From NCBI RefSeq assembly GCF_009711125.1, contig NZ_WMIB01000012.1, positions 1-64,000 of the forward strand: a stretch of DNA of 64,000 nucleotides. The letters run 5' to 3'. Positions 1 through 9,862 of the stretch are shown piece after piece. The notes beneath the pieces were generated by a model that saw only the letters and a list, made by a program, of their open reading frames with translations, searched no databases and was not told the DNA's origin. The stretch is from Metabacillus mangrovi (GTDB taxonomy: Bacteria > Bacillota > Bacilli > Bacillales > Bacillaceae). Position 1 is the first letter of the stretch. Every line of letters starts with the position of its first letter. The position numbers were made by a program, and so were the translations under genes.

Positions 1-64
1 AACGTAAGGCATGACACTCGTGAACATTCGTTATCCAGTTTTGAAAGAGCAATCTTTCTAAAGA

Positions 65-180
<116 letters not shown>

Positions 181-194
181 TCATATGAAGAGAT

Positions 195-219
195 CCGCCC
201 GCTGAGGGCGGGTTTTTTT
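195..219 (+). terminator. rrn operon terminator
   Basis: Six-base-pair GC stem CCGCCC / GGGCGG around the loop GCTGA, followed by seven T. It lies 15 nt after the 5S gene. Confidence 0.9.
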
Positions 220-436
220 GTGTTTTTCGGTTTTCGGGAGGCATGCATATCCAGGAGTTGAAGCCGGTGGATACGCTCGGGTTTTGTGACTGGAGAGGGG
301 TGGCGGATACGCGGACAATCACCGGATTGGGGGCACTTTTAAGGTGTGCAGCAGATACACTGCGGTTCTGGTTCCCTTTGACAGACTTCTGGTAGTAGTG
401 CAATGGGCCAGCGTTTCGGTGATATATAAGGAAATT

Positions 437-545
437 CGATAATATATTAGAAATATCGATAATAAAAAAAGAAATTCGATAATATATGAAAAAATTCGAT
501 AATAAAGGATGCCTTTTCGATAATATATTGAAAAACTGATCGAAA
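437..545. repeat. Phased AT-rich repeat array, CGATAATA type (cluster 1)
   Basis: The word CGATAATA starts at 437, 457, 477, 497 and 518, usually inside TTCGATAATATAT or TTCGATAATAAA, and a degenerate TCGAAAAA follows near 540. The step is 20 or 21 bp. Reading frames across it on either strand translate to low-complexity Tyr/Ile-rich sequence and are not genes. An array with the same word recurs at 38449-38537. Confidence 0.85.
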
Positions 546-640
546 AAGGTGGGGTTCCACACTTTTTGAGGCAGCCGAAGGCAGAGTTTGAGACTAGGCC
601 AAGGAATCCATCCACCCAAAATGAGCGTTGAAGCCGTTTC

Positions 641-736
641 GCAAATAAATGAGTGATTTTCGCAAATAAGTCAGGAGATTTCTTTTCGCAAATAAAAAAT
701 TTTTTTTGCAAATAAGTAGGAGGTTTTGGCAAATAA
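641..736. repeat. Phased AT-rich repeat array, GCAAATAA type
   Basis: The word GCAAATAA (mostly CGCAAATAA, last copy GCAAATAAC) starts at 641, 662, 688, 708 and 729, so most steps are 20-21 bp. A looser group of CGATA words at 845, 866 and 887 continues the same period downstream. No convincing gene overlaps it. Confidence 0.8.
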
Positions 737-1049
737 CCTGCTGGAGCTGTCCTTTATTCCAGTCGGAAGCTAGCAAAAACCAAGTTTTAAAGCCATTTTT
801 CATCCTCAAGACCGGGACCAGGAGTGCAGACCTGCACGAAACGTCGATATCCAGCCAAAATCGAACGATAAATCCCCAAAAACGGCCGATAAGTCTACAA
901 ATATTAATAAAGTCTAGATCCATAATCATTATCAGTTTACATAACGCCCCCTCCCCGCTGCTACCTCGATCTCCACCACCCCCAGCCCCGTCCCCACCAC
1001 CACAGCCCCGTCCACCATCTCCACCCCTCTCTAAAACACCCATCCCCAT

Positions 1050-1078
1050 TTGTCACACCCCCACTCCCCATATATAAT
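1050..1078 (+). promoter_or_regulatory. Probable sigma-A promoter of yebG
   Basis: A -35 box TTGTCA (1050-1055) and a perfect -10 box TATAAT (1073-1078) are separated by 17 bp. It lies about 35 nt upstream of the yebG start codon. Confidence 0.75.
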
Positions 1079-1113
1079 AAAGAAACACTAACAACCCAGA
1101 GAGGAAGTATCAA

Positions 1114-1314
1114 ATGCCGGAAAAGCCACAAAAAAAGAAATTTGAAGTTGCGGAGAATGAGAGCATTGCCGATGTTCTGGACCGCATGAAAGAGGAAGGA
1201 TACTCTCCAGTCCGCCGTATGGAGGAGCCTATTTTCAAAGAGGTTAAAAAGAATGGAAAAACAGAGATTTTACCGGCAGGACGGAAGCTGGTTTTCGAAG
1301 GGAAGTTGCTGTAA
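1114..1314 (+). CDS. yebG: NETI-motif small protein YebG
   Basis: A 66-aa basic/acidic protein of unknown function. Residues 15-18 read NESI, the counterpart of the NETI motif that names the family. The product is probably cytoplasmic, since no signal peptide or membrane segment is seen. The start ATG has GAGAGGAAG about 8 nt upstream. Its place directly before the purine operon matches yebG upstream of purE in B. subtilis (from memory). The PurBox that follows begins at its stop codon, so it lies outside the pur transcript. Identification is good; function is unknown. Confidence 0.88.
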   Translation: MPEKPQKKKFEVAENESIADVLDRMKEEGYSPVRRMEEPIFKEVKKNGKTEILPAGRKLVFEGKLL

Positions 1315-1355
1315 ATCCGAACATTAATAAGTGACACATAAGTATCGTTCGATAT
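1314..1355 (+). promoter_or_regulatory. PurBox operator for PurR
   Basis: Inverted CGAAC words: CCGAACATTA at 1317-1326 and GTTCG at 1347-1351, the latter within ATCGTTCGATATT. Spacing fits the paired PurBox arrangement of B. subtilis PurR targets, and the site lies just upstream of the -35 box of the operon. Confidence 0.7.
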
Positions 1356-1361
1356 TTACGG

Positions 1362-1391
1362 TTGACATGTGACAAAATCTCCTGTTATGAT
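1362..1391 (+). promoter_or_regulatory. Sigma-A promoter of the purine operon
   Basis: A consensus TTGACA at 1362-1367, an 18-bp spacer and TATGAT at 1386-1391. Transcription would start about 20 nt before the guanine riboswitch aptamer. Confidence 0.85.
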
Positions 1392-1415
1392 TAGGATGAA
1401 AATTGAACAACGAAG

Positions 1416-1488
1416 CCTTCATATATAGTTGGGGATATGGCCCAGAAGTTTCTACCCGGACACCGTAAATGACCGGACTATGAGGGGA
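1416..1488 (+). promoter_or_regulatory. Guanine riboswitch (purine aptamer)
   Basis: The conserved aptamer is recognisable: P1 strands CCTTCATA and TATGAGGG, the motif GGATATGG, then AGTTTCTACC, and the P3 loop element CGTAAATGACCGG. The specificity base in GGACTATGAG is C, the guanine type (adenine aptamers have T there). It precedes a terminator at 1523-1571 and purE, so guanine should cause premature termination. Confidence 0.95.
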
Positions 1489-1522
1489 AGTAGCGCTGCG
1501 GACATAGATGTTTACATACTGT

Positions 1523-1573
1523 GCCCGGTTCGTCTTGCTTTCTCTATAGAAGCAGGATGGCCGGGCTTTTTCT
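1523..1573 (+). terminator. Riboswitch expression-platform terminator
   Basis: Long hairpin with GCCCGG at 1523-1528 and CCGGGC at 1561-1566, inner pairing TTGCTT/AGCAGG, followed by a T tract. It lies between the guanine aptamer and purE and is the likely OFF structure. Confidence 0.85.
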
Positions 1574-1602
1574 ATATTTTTTATGAGAATGGGGGAGCCG
1601 GT

Positions 1603-2091
1603 ATGATAGAGCAGGTTGGAGTCATTATGGGGAGCCAGTCCGATTGGGAGACGATGGCCCATGCGTGCAAGGTGCTGGATGAGCTTGAGATTTTCTATGA
1701 AAAGAAGGTGGTTTCGGCCCACCGTACTCCGGATTTGATGTTTGATTATGCAGAGATCGCGAGAGACCGTGGATTAAAGGTCATCATCGCCGGGGCCGGC
1801 GGTGCGGCTCATCTGCCTGGGATGGTGGCATCCAAAACGACTCTTCCTGTGATCGGGGTGCCGATTCAGTCTAAAGCGCTGAACGGACTTGATTCCCTCC
1901 TTTCAATTGTCCAGATGCCTGGCGGCGTTCCAGTCGCAACGGTTGCCATCGGAAAAGCCGGCGCTGTGAATGCTGCTCTTCTTGCGGCTCAAATTCTATC
2001 CATTCACGATAGCCGGATTGCAGCCGCTCTTACCAGGCGGAGGGAAGAGATCCGCAATTCGGTTCTGGAAAGCAGTGATCAGCTTGTATAA
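1603..2091 (+). CDS. purE: N5-carboxyaminoimidazole ribonucleotide mutase PurE
   Basis: A 162-aa class I PurE. It converts N5-CAIR, made by PurK, to CAIR in cytosolic de novo purine synthesis. GSQSDW near the N-terminus is the phosphate-binding loop and SAHRTP follows at about residue 41. The frame is open further upstream, but that stretch encodes the riboswitch and terminator. ATG 1603 has GGGGGAG at a normal distance and gives the usual family length. The last bases overlap the purK start. Confidence 0.97.
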   Translation: MIEQVGVIMGSQSDWETMAHACKVLDELEIFYEKKVVSAHRTPDLMFDYAEIARDRGLKVIIAGAGGAAHLPGMVASKTTLPVIGVPIQSKALNGLDSLLSIVQMPGGVPVATVAIGKAGAVNAALLAAQILSIHDSRIAAALTRRREEIRNSVLESSDQLV

Positions 2092-3202
2092 GCAGATTTT
2101 GCCCGGCAGTACGATCGGAATCATCGGCGGGGGCCAGCTCGGCAGAATGATGGCGCTGGATGCAAGGAACATGGGCTACCGGATCGCGGTCCTTGATCCT
2201 GTACCGAACAGTCCGTGCGGACAGGTGGCTGATGTGGAGATTACGGCAGCCTACAGTGACCTTGCTGCAATCCAGCAGCTTGCAGCTGTCAGCGATGTGA
2301 TCACGTACGAGTTTGAGAACATTGATTACCATGCCCTTACCTGGCTTGAGCAGAATGCATACCTTCCGCAAGGGAGCAGGCTGCTCGCTGTTACACAGGA
2401 CAGACAAACGGAAAAAGAAGCGATAGTAGCTGCGGGATGCGACGTCGCTCCTTACCGGATCCTTGAAGATGGCTCAGACTTTGAAGAAGCAATGGAAGAC
2501 GTCGGCTTTCCGGCCGTACTAAAGACATGCAGAGGGGGATATGACGGCAAAGGGCAGACGGTTATCAGAGGACCGGAGGATTTCGAGGAGGCCCGAGAGC
2601 TGCTGAACGAGGCGAAATGCATTCTTGAAAAATGGGTACCGTTTGAAAAGGAACTGTCCCTCATTGTAACCCGGAATCCGGACGGTGCTGTCATGACGTT
2701 TCCGGCCGCAGAGAACATCCACATCGGAAACATCCTGCACCAAAGCATCGTACCGGCGAGAATTTCAATAGAAACCGAAGAACTGGCCCGAAGAGCAGCA
2801 CTGAAGCTGGCAGAGCGTTTTGAGCTGATTGGAACGCTGGCAGTTGAAATGTTCCTTACAGAAGACGGAGAGATCTACATCAATGAGCTTGCACCGAGAC
2901 CGCATAATTCGGGACATTACACAATGGATCTGTGTGAGACGTCACAGTTTGAACAGCACATCCGGGCCATTTGCAATTTGCCTCTCGGAAGGACAGATTT
3001 AGTAAAAAAAGGGCTGATGGTAAACGTATTAGGCGAACATATGGAGCCTGTTTTAAATAATCTTTCGTTTTTAGATGAAGCTGCGTTATACTTGTACGGT
3101 AAAAAAGAAAACAAGCCAAAGAGAAAAATGGGGCATGTGAACTTTAAAACGGACTTCATTGAAGAAACGATGGAAAAAATATCGAAGCAGTGGGGTCAAT
3201 AG
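2084..3202 (+). CDS. purK: N5-carboxyaminoimidazole ribonucleotide synthase PurK
   Basis: ATP-grasp enzyme of about 372 aa that makes N5-CAIR from AIR, bicarbonate and [16 protein letters not shown] near the N-terminus is the typical PurK dinucleotide-like fold, and the C-terminal half has the ATP-grasp [12 protein letters not shown] motif. I start it at TTG 2084, which overlaps the purE stop and gives the N-terminus MYKQILPG, like B. subtilis PurK (from memory). GTG 2075 in frame is an alternative. The weak start and overlap suggest translational coupling to purE. Confidence 0.95.
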   Translation: MYKQILPGSTIGIIGGGQLGRMMALDARNMGYRIAVLDPVPNSPCGQVADVEITAAYSDLAAIQQLAAVSDVITYEFENIDYHALTWLEQNAYLPQGSRLLAVTQDRQTEKEAIVAAGCDVAPYRILEDGSDFEEAMEDVGFPAVLKTCRGGYDGKGQTVIRGPEDFEEARELLNEAKCILEKWVPFEKELSLIVTRNPDGAVMTFPAAENIHIGNILHQSIVPARISIETEELARRAALKLAERFELIGTLAVEMFLTEDGEIYINELAPRPHNSGHYTMDLCETSQFEQHIRAICNLPLGRTDLVKKGLMVNVLGEHMEPVLNNLSFLDEAALYLYGKKENKPKRKMGHVNFKTDFIEETMEKISKQWGQ

Positions 3203-3220
3203 AAGAACGGAGGATTTACG

Positions 3221-4513
3221 ATGATCGAACGTTATACAAGACCGGAAATGGGGGCCATCTGGACGGAGGAGAACCGTTTTCAGGCTTGGCTTGAGGTGGA
3301 GATTCTTGCATGTGAAGCATGGGCAGAGCTCGGAGTGATTCCGAAAGAGGATACCGTGCTTCTTCGTAAGAATGCATCCTTTGATATTAACCGCATTAAA
3401 GAAATAGAAGAAGAGACGAGACATGATGTTGTTGCATTCACAAGAGCGGTTTCCGAGACGCTTGGGGAAGAACGCAAGTGGGTCCATTACGGTCTGACGT
3501 CTACAGATGTAGTGGATACAGCGCTGTCTTACCTGCTGAAGCAGGCGAACGATATTTTGAGGGCAGATCTTGAGCGCTTTGTTGAAATCCTGAAAAACAA
3601 AGCCATCGAGCATAAATATACGGTCATGATGGGCCGCACGCACGGTGTCCATGCAGAGCCAACTACGTTCGGCCTAAAGCTTGGTTTATGGTATGAGGAA
3701 ATGAAGCGAAACCTGGAGCGCTTTAACCGGTCGGCGGAAGGCATTGAATTTGGCAAAATGTCCGGTGCGGTTGGAACGTATGCGAACATTGATCCATTTG
3801 TGGAAAAATACGTGTGCGAAAAGCTTGGCCTGCAGCCGGCTCCAATTTCAACCCAGACATTGCAGCGTGACCGCCATGCAGATTACATGGGCACCCTTGC
3901 GCTCATTGCTACGTCCATTGAAAAATTTGCTGTAGAGATCCGTGGTCTACAAAAAAGTGAAACGCGTGAGGTCGAGGAATTTTTCGCTAAAGGACAAAAG
4001 GGTTCATCCGCAATGCCGCATAAACGCAATCCGATCGGATCTGAAAACATGACAGGGCTTGCCCGTGTGATCCGCGGATACATGATGACCGCTTACGAAA
4101 ATGTACCGCTCTGGCATGAACGGGACATCTCCCATTCATCCGCTGAACGGATTATTCTGCCGGATGCGACGATCGCCTTGAACTATATGCTGAACCGTTT
4201 CGGTAATCTCGTTAAAAACCTGACCGTTTTCCCTGAGAACATGAAGCGCAACATGGACCGTACACTTGGTCTGATCTACTCCCAGCGCGTCCTGCTTGCT
4301 CTCATTGATTCAGGCATGGCACGTGAAGCAGCATATGATCTTGTGCAGCCGAAAGCAATGGAGGCATGGGAAACGCAAACCCATTTCCGGACATTAGTAG
4401 AAGCGGATCCGGCTGTTACGGAACGGTTAACACCTGCCGTAATCGATGACTGCTTTGATTATAACTATCATTTGAAAAACGTAGATGCCATTTTTAACAG
4501 GCTCGGTTTATAA
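3221..4513 (+). CDS. purB: Adenylosuccinate lyase PurB
   Basis: A 430-aa fumarase/aspartase-superfamily enzyme. It cleaves SAICAR to AICAR plus fumarate, and also adenylosuccinate to AMP, so it acts in both IMP and AMP synthesis. The superfamily signature [11 protein letters not shown] is at about residues 260-270 and TSTDVVD at about 88-94. ACGGAGGA precedes the ATG. A terminator-like hairpin follows 8 nt after the stop, inside the operon. Confidence 0.97.
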   Translation: MIERYTRPEMGAIWTEENRFQAWLEVEILACEAWAELGVIPKEDTVLLRKNASFDINRIKEIEEETRHDVVAFTRAVSETLGEERKWVHYGLTSTDVVDTALSYLLKQANDILRADLERFVEILKNKAIEHKYTVMMGRTHGVHAEPTTFGLKLGLWYEEMKRNLERFNRSAEGIEFGKMSGAVGTYANIDPFVEKYVCEKLGLQPAPISTQTLQRDRHADYMGTLALIATSIEKFAVEIRGLQKSETREVEEFFAKGQKGSSAMPHKRNPIGSENMTGLARVIRGYMMTAYENVPLWHERDISHSSAERIILPDATIALNYMLNRFGNLVKNLTVFPENMKRNMDRTLGLIYSQRVLLALIDSGMAREAAYDLVQPKAMEAWETQTHFRTLVEADPAVTERLTPAVIDDCFDYNYHLKNVDAIFNRLGL

Positions 4514-4521
4514 AAAAATGA

Positions 4522-4549
4522 AGAGGCAAAGCCAATCTTTGCCTCTTTT
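4522..4549 (+). terminator. Terminator-like hairpin between purB and purC
   Basis: Perfect 10-bp stem AGAGGCAAAG / CTTTGCCTCT with a 5-nt loop and four T. It sits in the 81-nt gap between purB and purC. It may be an attenuator, a partial terminator or an RNA-processing or stability element. Expression of downstream genes requires read-through. Confidence 0.7.
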
Positions 4550-4594
4550 CAATCTTAAGATTCCCAATATTCCGACTACAGGAGGGTGAAATAG

Positions 4595-5305
4595 ATGGAA
4601 CTGCTTTATGAGGGAAAAGCGAAGCGCATTTACAGAACAGAGCGTCAGGGGAAACTGCTTGTTTCCTATAAAGATGCTGCAACAGCATTTAACGGGGAGA
4701 AAAAAACAGAGATTACCGGAAAAGGGCGGCTGAACAACGAGATTTCTGTTCTGATTTTTGAAAAGCTCAAAGAAGCCGGCATTGCGAACCACCTGATCCG
4801 TAAAGTTTCTGAAACCGAGCAGCTTGTAGAGGAAGTCACGATTATCCCGCTTGAAGTCGTTGTGCGGAACATCGTTGCCGGAAGTATGGCGAAGCGTCTC
4901 GGCATTCAGGAAGGAACGCCGATTCCGGAACCGATTGTTGAGTTTTACTACAAAGATGATGCACTCGGAGACCCGCTCATCACAGAAAGCCATATTGCCC
5001 TGTTAAACGCGGCCACACCGGAGCAGACCGCTGAATTGAAAGAAAAAGCCCTCAAAGTAAACCAAATCCTCATTCCTTATTTTGCCCAAAGAAATGTGAG
5101 GTTAATAGACTTTAAGCTCGAGTTTGGTCTCCGCAAAGACGGAACGATTCTGCTGGCCGATGAAATATCCCCGGATACATGCCGCCTCTGGGATGCAGAG
5201 ACGGGAGAAAGACTGGATAAAGATGTATTCCGCCGCGACTTGGGCAGTTTGACAAATGCCTACGAAGAAATCTTAAAACGATTGGGAGGACCCGCTCATG
5301 TATAA
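4595..5305 (+). CDS. purC: SAICAR synthetase PurC
   Basis: A 236-aa phosphoribosylaminoimidazole-succinocarboxamide synthase. It joins CAIR and aspartate using ATP. The start MELLYEGKAKRIY is the family N-terminus, and LADEISPDTCRLWD at about residues 189-202 carries the conserved C-terminal motif. GGAGGGTG precedes the ATG. It overlaps purS by 8 nt. Confidence 0.97.
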   Translation: MELLYEGKAKRIYRTERQGKLLVSYKDAATAFNGEKKTEITGKGRLNNEISVLIFEKLKEAGIANHLIRKVSETEQLVEEVTIIPLEVVVRNIVAGSMAKRLGIQEGTPIPEPIVEFYYKDDALGDPLITESHIALLNAATPEQTAELKEKALKVNQILIPYFAQRNVRLIDFKLEFGLRKDGTILLADEISPDTCRLWDAETGERLDKDVFRRDLGSLTNAYEEILKRLGGPAHV

Positions 5306-5552
5306 AGTGAAGGTATATGTCAGTTTAAGAGAAAGCATTCTGGATCCGCAGGGGAACGCCGTGAAGAGCGCGCTCCACAGCATGAACTACAGGGAAGTCC
5401 AGGATGTACGCATCGGGAAGTACATGGAGCTTATGATTGAAAAAACAGACCGTCCGCTTGAAGAGACAGTGAGGGAAATGTGTGAAAAGCTTTTGGCAAA
5501 CACCGTGATTGAAGACTACCGGTTCGAAGCAGAGGAGGTCGTGGTCCAGTGA
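5298..5552 (+). CDS. purS: FGAM synthase subunit PurS
   Basis: An 84-aa subunit that bridges PurQ and PurL in the three-part formylglycinamidine ribonucleotide synthase complex of Bacillus. [18 protein letters not shown] is the family N-terminus. The order purS-purQ-purL with overlaps at both ends is that of the Bacillus operon and supports stoichiometric, coupled translation. Confidence 0.96.
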   Translation: MYKVKVYVSLRESILDPQGNAVKSALHSMNYREVQDVRIGKYMELMIEKTDRPLEETVREMCEKLLANTVIEDYRFEAEEVVVQ

Positions 5553-6232
5553 AATTCGCAGTAATCGTGTTTCCGGGATCCAACTGTGATGTGGATATGT
5601 ACCATGCAGTAAAGGATGAGCTTGGAGAGGAAGCAGAGTACGTCTGGCATGATGCGAATGATCTGAGCGGCTATGACGGCATTCTTTTGCCCGGGGGATT
5701 CTCGTATGGAGATTACCTGCGCTCCGGTTCCATCGCTCATTTCTCAAATGTCATGGCACAAGTGAAAAAAGCAGCTGAGCAAGGAAAGCCGGTGCTTGGT
5801 GTCTGCAACGGATTTCAGATCCTGCTGGAAGCAGGGCTGCTTCCGGGTGCTATGAAGCGGAATGAAGGGCTGAAATTCAAATGTGAACCGGCCTCTCTAA
5901 AGGTGGTCAATGCCGGTACCCTGTTCACATCCACCTATGCAGAAAACCAGATCATCTCGATCCCAATCGCCCACGGAGAAGGAAACTATTTCTGTGATGA
6001 GCTGACGCTGAAAAGGCTGAACGAGAATAACCAGATCGTGTTTACATACAGCGAAAATCCAAACGGCAGCCTCGCAGACATCGCAGGGATCACAAACGAA
6101 CGGGGAAATGTCCTCGGCATGATGCCGCATCCTGAACGCGCTGTCGATTCCATGCTTGGAAGCGCTGACGGCTTAAAGCTGTTTCAATCGATCGTCAAAA
6201 ACTGGAGGGAAGCACATGTCACTACTTCTTGA
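5549..6232 (+). CDS. purQ: FGAM synthase glutaminase subunit PurQ
   Basis: A 227-aa class I glutamine amidotransferase that supplies ammonia to PurL. The nucleophile is Cys86 in GVCNGFQ; the His-Glu pair is in MMPHPER near residue 190. The start is GTG 5549, overlapping the purS stop in a GTGA arrangement, with AGGAGG upstream inside purS. Confidence 0.97.
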   Translation: MKFAVIVFPGSNCDVDMYHAVKDELGEEAEYVWHDANDLSGYDGILLPGGFSYGDYLRSGSIAHFSNVMAQVKKAAEQGKPVLGVCNGFQILLEAGLLPGAMKRNEGLKFKCEPASLKVVNAGTLFTSTYAENQIISIPIAHGEGNYFCDELTLKRLNENNQIVFTYSENPNGSLADIAGITNERGNVLGMMPHPERAVDSMLGSADGLKLFQSIVKNWREAHVTTS

Positions 6233-8444
6233 GCCAAATCCTGAACAAATCAAAGCCGAAAAAGTGTATCAGCAAATGGGAATCAGCGACGAGGAATTCG
6301 CGATGGTGGAGTCCATTCTCGGCAGGCTTCCCAACTACACGGAAACGGGTATCTTCTCGGTCATGTGGTCGGAGCACTGCAGCTATAAAAACTCCAAGCC
6401 GGTGCTGAAAAAGTTCCCTGTTACAGGAGAGCACGTCCTGCAGGGGCCGGGCGAAGGAGCAGGGATCGTCGATATCGGCGATAACCAGGCGGTCGTTTTC
6501 AAAATTGAGAGCCATAACCATCCTACCGCTGTAGAGCCTTACCAGGGTGCTGCAACAGGTGTCGGCGGCATCATCCGCGATGTTTTCTCAATGGGCGCTC
6601 GTCCCATCGCCCTGTTGAACTCGCTGAGATTCGGTGAACTGAAATCACCGCGTGTGAAGTATTTGTTTGAAGAAGCAGTGGCAGGAATAGCCGGCTACGG
6701 AAACTGCATCGGCATCCCGACGGTCGGCGGCGAAGTTCAGTTCGACGACTCCTATGAAGGGAATCCGCTTGTGAATGCGATGTGTGTCGGGCTGATTGAC
6801 CATAAGGATATAAAAAAAGGCCAGGCAAAAGGGCTTGGCAACACCGTTATGTATGTTGGGGCAAAAACAGGGCGCGACGGCATTCATGGTGCGACCTTCG
6901 CTTCCGAAGAACTGAATGAAAAGTCCGATGAAAAGCGCCCCGCCGTTCAGGTCGGAGATCCGTTCATGGAAAAGCTTCTCCTTGAAGCCTGCCTGGAAGT
7001 GATCCAGAACGATGCGCTTGTCGGCATTCAGGACATGGGAGCGGCTGGCCTGACCAGTTCTTCTGCTGAAATGGCGAGCAAGGCCGGATCAGGAATCGAA
7101 ATGAACCTCGACTTGATCCCGCAGCGTGAATACGGGATGACCCCTTACGAAATGATGCTCTCTGAATCCCAGGAGCGGATGCTGCTTGTGATCGAGAAAG
7201 GCCGCGAGCATGAAATCGAAGCGATTTTTGCGAAATATGAGCTGGAAGCTGTTTCAGTCGGAACCGTGACAGATGATAAAATGCTCCGCCTCGTTCATAG
7301 GGGAGAAGTCGTCGGCGAGATTCCAGTCGATGCCCTGGCAGAGGAAGCACCGGTGTATCACAAACCATCGGCGGAGCCTGCTTATTTCCGTGCCTTTCAG
7401 CAAATGGAGGAGACGGTTCCTCAAGTAGCGGATTTAGAGGAGACGCTCGTGAATCTTCTGAAGCAGCCGACCATCGCGAGCAAGGAATGGGTCTACAATC
7501 AATATGATTACATGGTCCGCACGAACACAGTCGTCGCGCCGGGATCGGATGCGGCCGTACTGCGCATCCGCGGTACGAAAAAAGCCCTCGCGATGACAAC
7601 GGACTGCAATTCCCGCTACCTGTATCTCGATCCGGAAACAGGCGGGAAAATTGCTGTGGCTGAAGCAGCCCGGAACATCGTATGCTCCGGTGGAACACCG
7701 CTCGCGATTACAGACTGCCTCAATTTCGGCAATCCGGAAAAGCCGGAGATTTTCTGGCAGTTGGAAAAAGCAGCAGACGGAATGAGTGAAGCGTGCAGGG
7801 TCCTTCATGCTCCGGTCATCGGAGGCAACGTTTCCCTTTATAATGAAACGAACGGAACGGCCATCTACCCGACACCTGTCATTGGAATGGTCGGCCTGAT
7901 TGAAGATACGGACTACATCACGACGCAGCATTTTAAAGAAGCCGGCGACTTGATATATGTAATGGGCGAAACGAAGCCCGAGTTCGGCGGGAGCGAGCTG
8001 CAAAAGCTTGTATACGGTGAAATATACGGAAAAGCACCGGCTCTAGATTTAGCTGTGGAAAAAGAACGCATGGATCGTTTGTCAAAAGCGATCCGCGAAG
8101 GCCTCGTTCAATCTGCACATGACGCAGCAGAGGGCGGACTTTCCGTAGCGCTTGCCGAGTCTGCGTTCTCACGGAACGGACTTGGAGCTGAAGTTGAACT
8201 ATCAGGGGACGCTGTTACAGCATTATTCAGTGAAACCCAATCCCGTTATGTGATGACCGTACGTCCTGAACACCAAGGACGGTTTGAAGAGATAACCGAC
8301 TCGGTTAAAATCGGCCGGGTCACAGATGATGGAAAACTCACCATCCGCGGAAGCCAAGGGGAACAGTGGGTGGATACAAGCATCGAGAAGCTTGAAGCCG
8401 CCTGGAGAGGAGCCATCCCATGCTTGCTGAAATCAAAGGATTAA
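6216..8444 (+). CDS. purL: FGAM synthase catalytic subunit PurL
   Basis: A 742-aa small-type PurL that converts FGAR to FGAM with ATP and ammonia delivered from PurQ. Motifs include [13 protein letters not shown] near residue 50, the metal/ATP site [20 protein letters not shown] near 92-111 and IQDMGAAG near 270. It overlaps purQ by 17 nt and purF by 25 nt. Length fits the Bacillus type, not the 1300-aa fused proteobacterial type. Confidence 0.97.
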   Translation: MSLLLEPNPEQIKAEKVYQQMGISDEEFAMVESILGRLPNYTETGIFSVMWSEHCSYKNSKPVLKKFPVTGEHVLQGPGEGAGIVDIGDNQAVVFKIESHNHPTAVEPYQGAATGVGGIIRDVFSMGARPIALLNSLRFGELKSPRVKYLFEEAVAGIAGYGNCIGIPTVGGEVQFDDSYEGNPLVNAMCVGLIDHKDIKKGQAKGLGNTVMYVGAKTGRDGIHGATFASEELNEKSDEKRPAVQVGDPFMEKLLLEACLEVIQNDALVGIQDMGAAGLTSSSAEMASKAGSGIEMNLDLIPQREYGMTPYEMMLSESQERMLLVIEKGREHEIEAIFAKYELEAVSVGTVTDDKMLRLVHRGEVVGEIPVDALAEEAPVYHKPSAEPAYFRAFQQMEETVPQVADLEETLVNLLKQPTIASKEWVYNQYDYMVRTNTVVAPGSDAAVLRIRGTKKALAMTTDCNSRYLYLDPETGGKIAVAEAARNIVCSGGTPLAITDCLNFGNPEKPEIFWQLEKAADGMSEACRVLHAPVIGGNVSLYNETNGTAIYPTPVIGMVGLIEDTDYITTQHFKEAGDLIYVMGETKPEFGGSELQKLVYGEIYGKAPALDLAVEKERMDRLSKAIREGLVQSAHDAAEGGLSVALAESAFSRNGLGAEVELSGDAVTALFSETQSRYVMTVRPEHQGRFEEITDSVKIGRVTDDGKLTIRGSQGEQWVDTSIEKLEAAWRGAIPCLLKSKD

Positions 8445-9850
8445 ACGAGGAATGCGGGGTATTCGGAATTTGGGGGCACCCGGACTCAGCCCAGATTACG
8501 TACTATGGCCTGCACAGTTTGCAGCACAGGGGCCAAGAAGGCGCAGGGATTGTAACGACGGACGGCAAGACGATGGATTGTGAAAAGGGACTCGGGCTGA
8601 TCACCGATGTGTTCAATAAAGGGCAGCTTGGCGAAATGAGCGGGAAAGCCGCAATCGGCCATGTCCGCTATGCGACAGCGGGAGGCGGCGGATTTGAAAA
8701 TGTCCAGCCTCTTATGTTCCGGTCGCAAAACGGCGGTCTGGCGCTTGCCCACAACGGCAACCTGGTGAACGCGAATCACCTGAAACATCAGCTTGAAAGC
8801 CAGGGCAGCATTTTTCAAACGACCTCCGACACGGAGGTACTCGCCCATCTCATCAAGAGGAGCGGCCATTTTTCCCTGAAGGATAAAGTGAAAAATGCGC
8901 TCTCGATGCTGAAGGGCGCTTACGCTTTTCTCATCCTGACGGAAACGGAAATGATGGTGGCGCTTGATCCGAACAGCCTCCGCCCGCTGTCGCTCGGCCT
9001 GCTTGGCGATGCGTATGTGGTCGCATCTGAAACATGTGCCTTTGATATTGTCGGAGCGGATTATTTGAGGGAAGTCCAGCCCGGCGAGCTGATCATTATC
9101 AATGATGAGGGCATGACGTCTGAGAGGTTTACGATGTCAAGCAACCGGACGATCTGCAGCATGGAATACATCTATTTTTCCAGACCCGACAGCAACATCG
9201 ACGGAATCAACGTTCACACTGCCCGCAAAAATCTCGGAAAGCGGCTTGCACAGGAAGCCGCAGTGGAAGCAGACGTTGTAACTGGTGTGCCGGATTCTTC
9301 GATATCGGCTGCCATCGGCTATGCAGAAGCATCCGGAATCCCGTATGAGCTCGGGCTTATTAAAAATCGGTATGTCGGACGCACATTTATCCAGCCTTCG
9401 CAGTCGCTTCGCGAGCAGGGAGTGAAAATGAAGCTTTCCGCTGTCCGCGGGGTCGTCGAAGGGAAACGGGTCGTGATGGTCGATGATTCAATCGTCCGCG
9501 GGACGACGAGCCGGCGGATTGTCCAGATGCTGAAAGAAGCGGGTGCGACCGAAGTGCACGTCCGGATCAGTTCACCGCCAATCGCCCATCCATGTTTTTA
9601 CGGGATCGACACGTCTACTCACGAGGAGCTGATCGCCTCCTCCCACAGTCCCGAAGAAATCCGGGAACTCATCGGCGCGGATTCGATTGCCTTTATCAGT
9701 CCGGAAGGCCTGCTCGAAGGCATCGGCCGGCCGTATGAGGGAGAAACAAGGGGACAGTGCATGGCCTGCTTTACCGGCCGCTACCCGACGGAAATTTATG
9801 CGGATACCGTCCTGCCTCACGAAAAAGAAGCCAAATCAGGTACCCGCTAA
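8420..9850 (+). CDS. purF: Amidophosphoribosyltransferase PurF
   Basis: A 476-aa first enzyme of the pathway, PRPP plus glutamine to phosphoribosylamine. An 11-residue propeptide precedes the catalytic Cys12 (NEECGVFG), as in B. subtilis PurF. The PRPP loop [14 protein letters not shown] lies at about 351-364. Cysteines in [14 protein letters not shown] and the pair in GQCMACF would ligate the regulatory [4Fe-4S] cluster. Start ATG 8420 lies inside purL after GGAGAGGAG. Confidence 0.97.
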   Translation: MLAEIKGLNEECGVFGIWGHPDSAQITYYGLHSLQHRGQEGAGIVTTDGKTMDCEKGLGLITDVFNKGQLGEMSGKAAIGHVRYATAGGGGFENVQPLMFRSQNGGLALAHNGNLVNANHLKHQLESQGSIFQTTSDTEVLAHLIKRSGHFSLKDKVKNALSMLKGAYAFLILTETEMMVALDPNSLRPLSLGLLGDAYVVASETCAFDIVGADYLREVQPGELIIINDEGMTSERFTMSSNRTICSMEYIYFSRPDSNIDGINVHTARKNLGKRLAQEAAVEADVVTGVPDSSISAAIGYAEASGIPYELGLIKNRYVGRTFIQPSQSLREQGVKMKLSAVRGVVEGKRVVMVDDSIVRGTTSRRIVQMLKEAGATEVHVRISSPPIAHPCFYGIDTSTHEELIASSHSPEEIRELIGADSIAFISPEGLLEGIGRPYEGETRGQCMACFTGRYPTEIYADTVLPHEKEAKSGTR

Positions 9851-9862
9851 GGAGGAATTGCG

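Larger units (their letters stand above)
181..1113. other. Long intergenic region between 5S rRNA and yebG
   Basis: It holds the rrn terminator, two phased repeat arrays, the CGATA words at 845-890, a C-rich tract at about 950-1065 and the yebG promoter. Open frames here are driven by repeats or by low-complexity proline/glycine coding and lack ribosome binding sites, so I call no gene. Confidence 0.7.

Noticed and set aside
437-736. CRISPR array
   Set aside because: The repeated word is only about 8-13 bp, intervals are 20-21 bp, and no cas genes are present.
319-1049. Overlapping minus-strand frames of 137 and 151 codons and a plus-strand frame of 123 codons
   Set aside because: They translate the phased AT-rich repeats and the C-rich tract, have no ribosome sites and give low-complexity sequence.
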